Part shown: piece by piece, positions 34,071 through 44,923 of the stretch | Layout of the letters: the number at the start of each line of letters is the position of its first letter | Numbering within the stretch: position 1 is the first letter of the stretch | Assembly: GCA_036245525.1 (NCBI GenBank) | Contig: BTPG01000003.1 | Location: 136,311,582 to 136,375,581 of the forward strand | Source of the DNA: Semisulcospira habei | Lineage: Eukaryota; Mollusca; Gastropoda; Semisulcospiridae | DNA: 64,000 nucleotides | Direction: 5' to 3' | Program-made: the position numbers and the translations under genes | The notes under the pieces: model-generated | The model's input: the letters and a program-made list of their open reading frames with translations, nothing else | What the model was told of the DNA's origin: nothing | Database searches by the model: none

Positions 34071-34637
34071 CTCGTTCTACCCCAAGATCGGAATCCCCAA
34101 ATGTTGACGTCGTCTTCAGAAGACTGCGTTGCAGTGCAGGACACGGATCCACCATGATAGTTCAAGGGTGATGCCAGAATAGCTTGGCGCCCATAGGCGC
34201 CAAGCTATTCTGGCATCACCCTTGAACTATCATGGTGGATCTTTATTTTGCTGTGGTGTGTCTGGGGTAGAATAAGTTGAGCCCAGTGTTGAAGTCGTCT
34301 TGAGAAGACTGCGTTGCAGTGCAGGACACGGATCCACCATGATGGTTCAAGGGTGATGCCAGAATAGCTTGGCGCCCATAGGCACCAAGCTATTCTGGCA
34401 TCACCCTTGAACCATCATGGTGGATCTTTATTTTGCTGTGGTGTGTCTGGGGTAGAATAAGTTAAGCCCAAATGTTGAAGTCGTCTTCAGAAGACTGCGT
34501 TGCAGTGCAGGACACAGATCCACCACGATAGTTCAAGGGTGATGCTAGAATAGCTTGGTGCCCATAGGCGCCAAGCTATTCTGGCATCACCCTTGAACTA
34601 TCGTGGTGGATCTTAAATTTTGCTGGGGTAGAATAAG
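34071..34637. mobile_element. Three tandem HP-B elements
   Basis: Unit 1 is 34071-34276 (left end CTCGTTCTACCCC after TTAA), unit 2 34281-34461 and unit 3 34466-34637. They are separated by TTGA and TTAA and end in TTAA (34638-34641). Units 2 and 3 lack the left terminal repeat and begin at GCCCA. Each has a ~96-base hairpin (34146-34241, 34331-34426, 34517-34612). Unit 2 has the stem pair A-T changed to G-C (34344 with 34413). Unit 3 has T-A changed to C-G (34526 with 34603). The array probably grew by duplication of a ~185-base unit. Confidence 0.9.
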
Positions 34638-34696
34638 TTAAGTGTTCGTTTCTTCGTCTGGGTCTTTTTCTATCTTTGATATTTTTCCACACTTTT

Positions 34697-34935
34697 TGAC
34701 CCGCATCATAGTCATACTGAGGCTAAATAGCTTCAAATCTGTTCACTGCCATAATTCTATGCAAGCTACATTACAGTACTTACAGATGAGGACATAGACC
34801 AATGGCTTTAGTTCAAGGGTGGTGCCACAATAGCTTGGCGCCTAGAGGCACCAAGCTATTCTGGCACTAACCCTTGGACTATTTCAGTTACACTAGTTGC
34901 ACACACTGGTGTATTCCGAATGATAAGGGTTAATA
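34697..34935. mobile_element. HP-B element, subtype 2
   Basis: The body is shared with 18411-18612 (ACTGAGGCTAAATAGCTTCA; CAATGGCTTTAGTTCAAGGG). The right end CCGAATGATAAGGG is followed by TTAA (34931-34934). The hairpin is at 34813-34878. Confidence 0.78.
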
Positions 34936-35527
34936 TTCAAAATGCTCTGTTGCTGTTTGTCTGAAACTCCAGAGTACCCCAAAACGCACAAAAAAAGTCC
35001 TTTAATTTCCAGAATACATTATGTTGATTCTCACATCAATGCCATGATAAACTGTTTTGCTTCAAAAGGACAAAACGCAGCAATGTTTAAACGATTTCCT
35101 CTGTAAAAATCATAATCGAAAGGTTTCGGGCCAGTGTTTATTGAATTTTGCACCATACTATGTAAAGAATGTTAAAGCACACATACACATTTAAGTTGGG
35201 AAAAAAAAATTAATGTGAAAAAGATGTATTCCATGAACTTGACCTTATTACAGACGCCTACTGTTGTGAAGACACCCATTTTGACTGTAATGCCAGTTTC
35301 ATTTGTGTGAGAGAGACACCCACCCACTTTATTGCCGCAGAAACCCATTTTTTCGGCATCTAGTGGCTCTGTTTCTAGAAAATGTCTATTTTATTTTAAG
35401 TTATAGAGCTTAGTTATAATGTGAGTTCTAAACATTCGCATCAATTCCAGAGCCCTAGAATAAATAGAAATATGGGAACCCATTTTCACATGAAATGCTA
35501 GGTAACCCACTCTGATGGTTGCGTCTC

Positions 35528-35530
<3 letters not shown>
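34936..35530. other. No gene seen
   Basis: AT-rich unique-looking spacer without features. Confidence 0.5.
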
Positions 35531-35566
<36 letters not shown>

Positions 35567-35640
35567 TGTGTGTGTGGTGTGTGTGTGTGTGCCCCAGTGT
35601 GTGTGTGTGTGTGTGTTAGTCGGAGTGTTGTGGCAGTCGA
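35531..35640. repeat. (TG)n microsatellite, interrupted
   Basis: TG steps broken by GGGTGGTG and GCCCCAG. Confidence 0.9.
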
Positions 35641-35660
35641 TGTGCGTGTAGGAAGAAGGA

Positions 35661-36046
35661 TTGATTGATTGATTGTACATTGCTTAACGTCCCGACAGCA
35701 ACAAGGCTTTCTCAGGACGTGCCTGCACTGCTTGTGAAAAAAAATAAACAGAACATTGAATGTATGTCACCAGCCGGTCAAATACATTAAATAAACCTAA
35801 CACATGGGGCCTAAATAAAGCTAAGACCATTTAGCAACACACATCCAATATCAAGAGCTACAGGCAGTGCAGACAGTAGGGAGAGTTTTAAAAAGGCAAA
35901 TACAGGTGAATGGACAAAGGGTAGACAGAAACACATGCCCCAGAATAGAGAGAAAAACCCACCCTGTGGGGCTGACCAGGGTGACCCTGGGAACTAAAAA
36001 ATACCTAACCCCACCCAAGTCCCCGAGGGCAGACCCGGGTGGGGAG
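35661..36046 (-). mobile_element. SN family SINE-like element, 14-bp target duplication
   Basis: 386 bp flanked by TGTAGGAAGAAGGA at 35647-35660 and 36047-36060. The long exact target duplication and the (CAAT)n tail on the minus strand are marks of LINE-driven retrotransposition. No ORF and no clear tRNA A/B boxes are visible, so whether it is a SINE or the 3' end of a LINE is open. The conserved open frame (TCPRIERKTHPVGLTRVTLG) is shared by copies but short. Confidence 0.92.
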
Positions 36047-36463
36047 TGTAGGAAGAAGGAAGTCCTAAAAACTTATGTGTTTGATTTCATCCAGTCATAT
36101 GCACATAGTGTACATGACATGGGGCAAGGGAGATGGATCAATCACCTTGCGGACAGATGTGTAAAAACAGGGGGAAAAATGTACGACTGACTTCCATAAG
36201 CGACTGGCATTCATTCGGCTGAGCCAAATGGATCCAAAGATAGCATGGATAGCAGAGCAATACTTTCGCGATTCCTTAGAAATAAAGCACCAAGATAACT
36301 CAAAAACTTCTTTATCTTCCGCAAGCATGGCACAGTCATAGTCCTGTCTAAACTTATGTAAACTGAGTAAGATAACATTCATGTGGTTGTGCCGTAAGGA
36401 AAAACAAACGCTTTAGACGGCGGTCTCCTGAGGACCTATTGAGTCTCTTGCAGCTTAATCACG

Positions 36464-36783
36464 AGTCCCAAATGGCTCAGGCGGTTAAACGTCGGAGCAG
36501 GAGAGCGAAAGGAATCGCCGGGTCGTGGGTTCGAATCCCGTCCCGGCCCCGGTAGCTGGACTCACAATCCAGGGGGAAAAACAGATTTGTTCAATAGCAT
36601 GTCCGCTGAAAGGTCCTGGTAAATCAAAGTGGCACAGTTGGAGTGCGCCTGAGTTGATCAGTGTTCAGGTCGTACTCCATAGGCAATAGATTTCCCTGTC
36701 CCCCATAACCCGCCCGTCAGGGCCGTCCATGATCACCGCCGGCCTCGGTGCTGTGGACGTTAAACCCGAACTAACTAACTAAC
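36464..36783 (+). mobile_element. tRNA-derived SINE inserted in an HP-A relic
   Basis: A-box TGGCTCAGGCGG (36473-36484) and B-box GGGTTCGAATCCC (36527-36539) form a polymerase III promoter. The head resembles a tRNA with a long variable arm (Ser/Leu type). The tail is GACGTTAAACCCGAACTAAC with repeats of AACT. The 8-base duplication TAATCACG lies at 36456-36463 and 36784-36791. Outside it are HP-A pieces: TCTCTTGCAG on the left and GACAGTGAAGGAG-TTAA on the right. Confidence 0.9.
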
Positions 36784-36954
36784 TAATCACGTTCACGTTT
36801 TCTCGACAGTGAAGGAGTTAAATCACCATTATGCCATCCTCTTTCTGTAGTCCTGGGTTTCATTCACCTGTGTGATGGTATTACGTTTCATTTTACCCGA
36901 GTGAACGCAAGCCGCCGATTACGTGTACAATGCATTTCGAAATCGCCGGCCCTA

Positions 36955-37042
36955 CTCTATTGATCTGCATGAGACATAGATACTCATGAGCCCCTGCAAT
37001 GTGCGGGGGCTCATGAGAATCTATGTCTCTTGCTGGACTCAT
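36955..37042. repeat. HP-A hairpin
   Basis: GAGACATAGATACTCATGAG..CCTGCAATGTGCGGGGG..CTCATGAGAATCTATGTCTC. The outer body is missing. Confidence 0.75.
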
Positions 37043-37365
37043 TCACACCGTACTCTGATCAGGCGTTCGATGTATGTGACCCGCTTTAGGCTTCACGCCA
37101 CCGACTTCGTAAATTCAACACATCGATCAGCTGCGCCATCAGGTTCGACAGCACATGTGCTATAGGCTCGGAGCTACGGGGCAATTTCCGGTCCCGAAAT
37201 ACCTGCTGCATGGTGTGTTCTTACTTTCGGCAGAAATACAAAACAAAGACGTTTGTCTTCTTTCCGACCCTTTACACACTTTCTCATCGGCAACGCCTAT
37301 TCTTTTCCCTTGGTCGCCCGTTCTTAAGTTCTTAAGGCAACCGGGGGGGAGGGGGGGCAGGGGGC

Positions 37366-37422
37366 ACACACACACACACCGCACACACACACACACACAC
37401 ACACCGCACACACACAGCGCGG
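37366..37422. repeat. (CA)n microsatellite
   Basis: CA units interrupted by CCGCA. Confidence 0.9.
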
Positions 37423-37734
37423 ACTATCAAATTCGGAATATCATCAGTAAGGGACAAAATTAACTGAACTAGATTAAACTCGGCGCCTTAATCAGTTTTA
37501 AAAACGAAAATCTGTGTTTGACACTGGAGACGAACGTATTGCCCATATTAAGTCCTTCAGCTGAATTTCTTCAGTGAGGTAGGATGCCCCGGTGGCTATA
37601 AAACAAACCTGTTCCTGTTCCAGAACTATGGGACACTGAGCATCTCAGCGCGACTTTCGCCCCGGCCATTGTGGAAAGACGCTCACGACCCTCTGGGTGC
37701 TGGGAACACAGACTTAGGACAAACGATGACCGAG

Positions 37735-37818
37735 GCGGTGAAATCACGTGTGCTCGTTTGTGATTTTGGACCTACGGCCGAAGGCCGTAGGTCCAAAATC
37801 ACAAACCAGCACACACAC
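37735..37818. repeat. HP-C hairpin, near perfect
   Basis: GTGTGCTCGTTTGTGATTTT-GGACCTACGGCC pairs with GGCCGTAGGTCC-AAAATCACAAACCAGCACAC. The stem is ~33 bp with a GAA loop. Confidence 0.85.
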
Positions 37819-38071
37819 ATTACGGGCCCTTTGCACGCAAGGTTTCATCCCGATGAGAGTTTACGTTTCTGCAGATGGAGGGAGGTGGCTACTGCATTGT
37901 GTAATGAGTCGTGTCAGTGGTTTGTCGCCTGGATTACGGTAAGCCCGACGGTCGACGTGCGACAATCGACACCCCGACGAGTTGACGTGCGACGTGCACA
38001 CTCACGCAATCGACGAGTTGAGGAGAAGGTCGCGAATCTCCAGATGTTGACCTACACGGGTTAGCCAATCT

Positions 38072-38148
38072 CTGCCAGCAGGAGGCATACATTCTATTGA
38101 ATCCCGGCTGCGGCAGGGGCTCTAAAGAATCTATGCCTCTGACAGATG
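38072..38148. repeat. HP-A hairpin, diverged
   Basis: CAGGAGGCATACATTCTATT..GGCTGC..GGGGCTCTAAAGAATCTATG. The arms pair with several mismatches. Confidence 0.6.
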
Positions 38149-38731
38149 TGGACGGTCTGGATGAGGGGCTGCTCAGGGAGTGGGAGTAAAAGCTGAGCGT
38201 TCACCAAACAGTGGACATCGACCCAAACGTGGGGGAAAACTGAATACACGTAAAGGGTTTTACACAACACCGTGTACCCCATCAATAGCTATAACTGCCT
38301 CACTATTTCATTATCAAGCCCACGAATATCTGTGCAGGCTATTTACCTTCAGCCTAGGCGTCAGCTTAACACGAGGAATGGCTTTCTTTATTTACCCCGC
38401 CCCAGGATAGATATCTACAAATCAAGCCTACTGATGTTCAGGTATTTCTGTCTGGAACTCATTAGTTGCCTTTAAACATTAAAGGGGCACGACCGACCTT
38501 TTTTAATGCTTCAGTTCGCAAAAAGCTTTTACTGGGCTTCAGTATACATACCCACTTAGACAGTGACCACCCTATGCTTTCTTTCGTCCGTTAAAAGCGA
38601 AAGAGGCCACAGGAATCGTGCGGCTGGATCCTGTCAAAAGATTGCTTCCGATAGACGATCAGGTAGCTGACGTCATAACTATTCTATACGACCTTAGGTC
38701 ATCTGCATAATTATAACCAATCAGAGACAAG

Positions 38732-38934
38732 ATGTCGGATGAACCAGCGAAGAAAAAAAGGAAGTATCAGTCGACTCGCCGCCGGCCGACAATGACATAC
38801 TCGTAATTGAAGAGAAGAAAGAGAAAGAAAGACAAGATACCCCTAAGTAGAATTGACATCGGACAAGGGAATATAGAGCTTGGCTTGACCGCCCATCCGG
38901 AATTTGTCGCTTTCTTGCTATGTGAAACAGTAAG
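38732..38934 (+). pseudogene. Exon-like segment with basic nuclear-localisation stretch, one internal stop
   Basis: ATG in AACAAG-like context opens MSDEPAKKKRKYQSTRRRP. A TAA interrupts at 38804-38806. The same frame continues through a KRRKRKKDK basic run and ELGLTAHPEFVAFLLCET up to a GTAAGT donor at 38935. The frame being shared on both sides of the stop and the donor at its end suggest a former first exon. Upstream (38640-38731) is a TGACGTCA-type site at 38670. I do not recognise the family, and I found no phase-compatible partner exon nearby. The open stretch at 39061-39465 does not join in phase. Confidence 0.35.
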
Positions 38935-40355
38935 TAATCCGGTTACGATCTTTGTCGATCTTCCTATAGTTTCAGTCACGAGCGCTAGAGACTGAGAATT
39001 CATGATCTTCAGTAGAATTTATCTCTTACTGATTTTGCAAGATTTTAAACCTGTTTTATCATGAAGTTACGAGGTAGTTCAGATTTTATGCTGCAAGGAT
39101 CAGACAACTACGGCCTGTGTGTCAAAATTGCGGCACCGGCTGCCGACATCGATGGTCGTGACACGTTTTTGTCTGTGCGGGCTCTCATTCACTCGATTCA
39201 CAGAGGTAGTGTTTCTGCTGATGGTGCATTTGTCGTTTCCAGAGATGCTTTCAGTTACGTAGACTTCGATGTGTGCGATGTGAAACTGCAATGCAGAAAT
39301 GGGTATAAGTGGGTGAAATACCACGTTCTGTTTCATGACGCTGGCTCAGTCGCCGGCTTGGCGCGGAGACCTGAGTCGAAGAACTTGAAGCCACGCCCAC
39401 AGCACGATTGTCCGTTACTCGGGGTAGCAGGTCAAGCGAAACCCGCATTGATTTTGACAGCATAGCGAATAAGTGGAAAATTTATTTTACATTCTCGTGG
39501 AAAATTATGTCAAAGGGATGCCGGAGAACATCAGTACATGTCTACACTGACGCGTGTGTACCCACTCGACAACGATGACCGCCTCCGTCGTCTGCAGTAT
39601 CGATTGATCGGGTTCTGCCTTGTGACGTAGGCTAGTTAATATGCACAAATTCAAAACGAGGCCGATGCAGACGATAATTTGCACTCTCGGGTACAAAAAC
39701 AACACACCCATCAAACGATGAATTTCGACATTTGGCATTGTATTTACATCATAAAGCTCTAAGTTAGAACACAATGGACCCATACATAATACTGTCAGCA
39801 GTATCTGTTGTAGACAGTTTTCCGACTGTGTTGAGATAATTAAACCTGGGGAGAATCGCTTTAAATCATTTTCAGGGAAAATCCATTTTAAACGTGCTTT
39901 GCATACTCACTTCGAATCAACGTGACTTCACAGTTCGCTTAATAAACATAATACTGCTGATAACACGTAAACGTCAAACAGTGTCTCTTTCTCCATACAC
40001 TTGCTAACTGGACGTCTATTGTATTGTCGGCTATTGATGCTGCTGGTTCTATGACACTGTCTTAGACGTGTATAATATTAATGCTATGCACTAATTTATT
40101 TCCCTTGCTTTTTGCATCGGTGGCAGTTACAATCTTTAAATATTTCACCTATTCAGTATTGTGTTCGTTAATCATTGTTTTCCTGTTGTGTTCTGACAGC
40201 TTGTAAGACATGTATTGAGTTGCCTAATTGCTTTATCCTGAATAAAAGATTCATCATCATCATCACTTCTGATGCACACATCAACCTCTTTCCACACACG
40301 GAGAACAAATGTCGGATACCCAAATCTCACAGTGGTTCACTGAAAACTATCGACT
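38935..40355. other. No supportable gene
   Basis: An open frame of ~135 codons at 39061-39465 shows no domain that I recognise. The rest is AT-rich spacer. Confidence 0.4.
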
Positions 40356-40359
40356 ATGA

Positions 40360-40475
40360 TAGTTCAAGGGTTGTGGCGACAGCTTGGTGCCTAGAAACGC
40401 CAAGGTATTCTGGCATAGATTATTTTAATTTAATGGCGGTGCCAGATTAGTTTGGCGCCTCTTCTGACACCACCG
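40360..40475. repeat. HP-B relics (two)
   Basis: GACTATGATAGTTCAAGGG..CAGCTTGGTGCC and ATGGCGGTGCCAGATTAGTT-TGGCGCC are recognisable arms with broken pairing. Confidence 0.6.
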
Positions 40476-40840
40476 TTAAAGTACCATTACGCATAAATCT
40501 GACGTCACATTTCAACACCATTTGTGTTTGTTATGCCTTGTGGACACACCTAATGAACTTTAACAGCAGTTTGGACACGCAGCAAAAACACACGCGTAAT
40601 CGCACTTAATTATTCTGCGCTGCCGTAAGCGTGTCAATCTATTTTTAGCTGTTTCTCGTACTGAAAGCCTTGTATTTCTAGAACGGAGTGGAGTCATTGT
40701 CAGAATACTTGATATACGGACGACGTGTGCTGAACTGGATTGTCTTGTGTCTAAATGAACCATAACTATACCTGTGTGTAGCGTTTCGTAACTATCTGTT
40801 ACAGAAGTGTATCTTTGAACAGTTACGGCGGTAGTGGGCC
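40476..40840 (+). repeat. Interspersed repeat R3, uninterrupted copy
   Basis: It runs from TTAAAGTACCATTACGCAT to GGCGGTAGTGGGCCTTC. It aligns throughout with the split copy at 5660-6812 and inverted with 48440-48812, and gives the empty-site sequence TAATGAACTTTAAC for the solo LTR. Confidence 0.8.
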
Positions 40841-41297
40841 TTCTGAATTATCATAATCTATTCCTCTCCTGTAGTAGGCCTGAACACTGATGTTAATACT
40901 ACCATCAACCATAAGGATCAGTCATGGCTGTGAAAGGGTCATTGCGTGCCTGATTAGCTTGACGTCTCCCCACGCTGAAGAAAGCATTACCACTAAACTG
41001 TCAGTGTCATTGTCAAAATATCCCTCACAATGCAAACATAGTGATTCGTTGACGATATAAGCTATACTGTTCTGGTGGCAGAATATGATACTTTAGCTCG
41101 CAAATGTTTCTCATTCTTACTGAAAACACCAACGGTACTTGTAACGACCATGCAGTGATACTTCACTGGTAGTGCCAGATAAGCTTGAAGCCGTATCATA
41201 GTCGTGCCATCTCCCGACATGTCTCTACAAAGACGCTTCCAAAACGTGTCAGTCATGAGCAGATGTGAAAGAGTTACGCTGCTTTTGCAGAAAGACA

Positions 41298-41415
41298 CGT
41301 AACCGTTTTAGTTTGACAAAACGCGCTATCGACAGTCAGTCGTGCGTTTTGTCGATATGAGTGGTTCTTGCTGGAATCACATCGACAAAAATCGCTACCG
41401 ACAGCCAAATGGTTA
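41298..41415. mobile_element. HP-D element, diverged
   Basis: AAACGCGCTATCGACAGTCA, TTTTGTCGATATGAGTGG and CATCGACAAAAATCGCTACC-GACAGCC form two overlapping palindromic pairings. TAACC/GGTTA at the borders replaces TTAACC. Confidence 0.6.
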
Positions 41416-41649
41416 GTCACAAATATAGGCACGCAAACGGAGGCATAATAACCGTTGTCCTTCCGTCAGCACAGGACGTCGATGTGAAGCTCTGTTCGAG
41501 ATGCTATTTTACTGGATTTCCCATGCAGTCATACAGTATTTATGTCTGGTTACGTTCGTCAAGTTACAACACACGTAGCCAAGCTCAGTACCGTTAAACT
41601 GTTGATCACCAAACGAACTCTGCGAGCAGAAGATGGGAACACAGTTTCG

Positions 41650-41695
41650 CAAACAAACAAACAAACAAACAAACAAACAAACAAACACACACACA

Positions 41696-41727
<32 letters not shown>

Positions 41728-41749
41728 AACACACACACAAACACACACA

Positions 41750-41788
<39 letters not shown>
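41650..41788. repeat. (CAAA)n to (CA)n microsatellite
   Basis: CAAA units grade into CACACACAAA and then CA. Confidence 0.95.
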
Positions 41789-41790
<2 letters not shown>

Positions 41791-42427
41791 GGTTCTTCAC
41801 TAAATAAAAGCACATTTATTTTTTTTTAAGTGCTAAGGAACTTGCAGATGAAACAGAAAATAGGTGATGTGAAAGGTCAATCGACTTCACGTCACACGAT
41901 GGAATCAATAAGTCTTTGCCACGAAAGGTCTTTTCAAGTTACGGAATCATTTCGTTAGACTCGGTGGTGAGATACGGCAGATCCAAGCACTGACGCAGCT
42001 TTTCATATTTCCCTCATCACCTCACTGGCTTACAGTATGGGAATTCTTTGCGGATAAACACTATCAGGAATCTTTTTAAAAAGTCTTTTGTGCCTAATGC
42101 ATTAACCTTACTCAATGTAACCGTTTGGGCCATATGACCAGTAATATGTTGGACATAGTAAGTCTGCATAGTAATTTTTCATCGCAGTGAAGTATGCGAC
42201 ATAACTGTCCATGGATGAGTGTTTGCGTGCGTGTGTCTGTATGTGCGTTCGAGCGTGCGCGCGTGTGAGTATCTACACGATTATCATATTTGCACGTATG
42301 TTTATTATTTTCATATGTTCTTCTGCGTGTTTTAATGTCGAAGCCGAAGGAAAATTTCCGTCTCATTGACAATAAAGTGATTTGTAATTGCAATTGTATA
42401 CAGGTCGACCGCCAATACAGTAAAAGA
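41789..42427. other. No gene seen
   Basis: Unique-looking sequence. A (TG)n-like stretch at 42220-42265 is the only low-complexity part. Confidence 0.45.
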
Positions 42428-42442
42428 CACCGTGCTAATCAG

Positions 42443-42832
42443 ATTGATTGATTGATTGTACATTGCTTAACGTCCCGACAGCAACAAGGCTTTCTCAGGA
42501 CGTGCCTGCACTGCTTGTGAAAAAAAAAAAATAAACAGAAAATTGAATGTATGTCGCCAGCCGGTCAAATACGTTACATAAACCTACAACATGGGGCCTA
42601 AATAAAGCTAAGACCATTTAGCAGCACACATCCAATATCAAGAGCTACAGGCAGTGCAGACAGTAGGGAGAGTTTTAAAAAGGCAAATACAGGTGAATGG
42701 ACAAAGGGTAGACAGAAACACATGCCCCAGAATAGAGAGAAAAACCCACCCTGTGGGGCTGACCAGTGTGACCCTGGGAACTAAAAAATACCTAACCCCA
42801 CCCAAGTCCCCCAAGGCAGACCTGGGTGGGGT
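42443..42832 (-). mobile_element. SN family SINE-like element, 15-bp target duplication
   Basis: 390 bp, flanked by CACCGTGCTAATCAG at 42428-42442 and 42833-42847. Full length with an (ATTG)n edge at 42443-42455. Confidence 0.93.
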
Positions 42833-43127
42833 CACCGTGCTAATCAGGCATTTCTCTGGATGTACAGTTTTGGTCGGACCAAATAGATGCCAAGTGCCGC
42901 GTATCCGGAGGCGGCATGTCTCGAATGAGTTAAAAGAACAAGTACAACACAATTTAACACGAGCGTTTTTCTTTCTTTCGAAATATATTGGAAGTATCCC
43001 AGTCTACCAATTTCCTGCCGCGCGACTGGCAACAGACAGCGGTAATGAAATTAGTGAAAGAGACAGGAGACTCCGATACATAAAATGTGGACTACACACA
43101 GGGGGGGAGGGAAGTTAAGTTTTCTCT

Positions 43128-43214
43128 TGAGTTCCGTGCACCTGACTCGCTCAGAGCGTCAAAAGGATATATGATCTTATTGACGCCCGGAGCGAGTCAC
43201 GGGCACGAAACTCT
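43128..43214. repeat. HP-I palindrome
   Basis: GTTCCGTGCACCTGACTCGC..GAGCGTCAA pairs with TTGACGCCC..GAGCGAGTCACGGGCACGAA around a GATATATGATC centre. Confidence 0.7.
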
Positions 43215-43730
43215 CCCCATAACCTCGACTCCATCACCTTGTGGTCTACATACAGACATTTCACGCAGCTTCCCGATAGTGCACACCGTCTATGTGGGTT
43301 CCGGAAGCGACAAATAACAGACACAACGATAAAACGTTCAGACAGAGACGCATTTGTTATCTTCTCTTTTCATGCTTAGATCCAGACTGATAAATTGTGC
43401 ACCAAAAGTCCCGGCCCGGCTGAGAATACATATATCTGATCTGATAAAAACTGCACCAAACTAAATACCGACAGCTGTGTCAAAACGGATCCAAACAGTG
43501 GTGCAAGATCCATCAAATATGCCGACTAGCCTTGCAACAGCAGACCCCTACCCCCAGCCATACCCAATAAATAAATAAATAATAATAATAAATAAATAAA
43601 TATTTTTTTTAAATATATATATATATATATATATTTTTTTTTTAATGCTCCAAATAGACTCAAACATATCCAAAGTCAGTCTGACCTTTTATACTTTACG
43701 GGGTAGTCTCTACTTTAGGTGCGTGTTTAA

Positions 43731-43804
43731 CTCCTTGTCTGCTACTGACGATACCGCTGCGTCCGTCCGTTTTCCGCCGAACGGTATCGTCAGTGGTAAA
43801 GGGG
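43731..43804. mobile_element. HP-G, 74-bp palindromic element with TTAA
   Basis: TTAA at 43727-43730 and 43805-43808. The ends are CTCCTTGTCTGCTACTGACG and CGTCAGTGGTAAAGGGG. ACTGACGATACCG pairs with CGGTATCGTCAGT. It looks like the smallest complete member of the TTAA group. Confidence 0.85.
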
Positions 43805-43879
43805 TTAAAACTTTGACGGAAGATGCACTGCCTGAAACTTCGTCACCCGGAGACAGCTTTCAAACCTCCGCCATCCTAA

Positions 43880-44036
43880 TGCGCAAAATGCCATCGGGCC
43901 GACGTCGGCCGCCGTTGGCACGGGATGCTGAAAACGAAAAAGCCCAACCGTATGACCTGGCGAGGACTGAGGAGAAGCCACGTTCGAATCCTTCGGCAAT
44001 GCCGGTATGTGTGCTGGTCTGTGATTTTGGACCCTA
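43880..44036. repeat. Half-arms of HP-E and HP-C
   Basis: GCGCAAAATGCCATCGGGCC-GACGTCGGCC at 43881 and GTGTGCTGGTCTGTGATTTT-GGACC at 44009. The partner arms are missing. Confidence 0.6.
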
Positions 44037-44722
44037 CTGATGTGTTTATTAATCTGATATCAAAATGACAAATTAAATCATAAGGTATTAAACAGACTGC
44101 TGAAATTTCATTTTCAGATACAATCATTGCCAAATATAGAGACCAGCAAAAGAAATGCACCATCTCAGTTTGGAATCATCGGAAACACTAAAGTGCTTCC
44201 GATGACTGACTCCACTGATGTCGCATTTCTTTTGCTCCGTCAGTATACATGTGTACACCAACTTCCACTCACAAGACCATGTCTCACGCAAGAGAACTCG
44301 ACCGACCTGGGTACTTCTCGACTTTTATTCCTTTCAGTCTTTCCGCGTGGAACTACTGAGACGCTGCACCGCGAAAACCGCTAGTCTCTGTCACTAAGCA
44401 CTCAGTCGATCAAACCCTTCGGCAGAGGAGGCGATACCTGCGCCAAAACTGACAAAAACACTGACGTAAATTCCGAACTGACATCCCGGATCCGTCCTCA
44501 CCAATAGAAGTTTCTACAGGAGCTAGTAGTTTAGACCTATAGCTCAACACTAGCTGCCAGTGCCATTGCCACAAAGATAGTTCCTCATAGGACATAGGCA
44601 GTTCATACAACGGCGGCCGGTGGATCCACGAAATCTCAGGCCAGAACACTCATAATTTCTGCCGTAAAATAGTGTAATACCTGATGCGTTTCAGTGCAGC
44701 CTGTCAGCGATTTATCAGTTAA

Positions 44723-44837
44723 GAATATCTCAATGCGCCAAAGGCCATCGGGCCGACGTTGGCCCGAGCACAACGTGCGCGGACCAACGCCGGCCGACGT
44801 CGGCCCGATGGCCTTTGCCGGTGCACTGGGATATTAG
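44723..44837. mobile_element. HP-E element with TTAA borders
   Basis: TTAA at 44719-44722 and 44838-44841. ATATCTCAATGCGCCAAAGG-CCATCGGGCCGACG pairs with CGTCGGCCCGATGG-CCTTTGCCGGTGCACTGGGA. This is the longest HP-E stem. Confidence 0.82.
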
Positions 44838-44923
44838 TTAAACGCGCAAAGTTTATCAGCCAGGCACTACTTTTGAACTATACCGGTGAATTATAGCTGA
44901 ACACCTAACAAAAAAAAAAAGAG

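Noticed and set aside
36464..36545. A tRNA gene
   Set aside because: A and B boxes are present, but the body, AACT tail and target duplication show a tRNA-derived SINE.
39061..39465. Continuation of the 38732-38934 exon
   Set aside because: No acceptor nearby joins in the required phase 0 to this frame.
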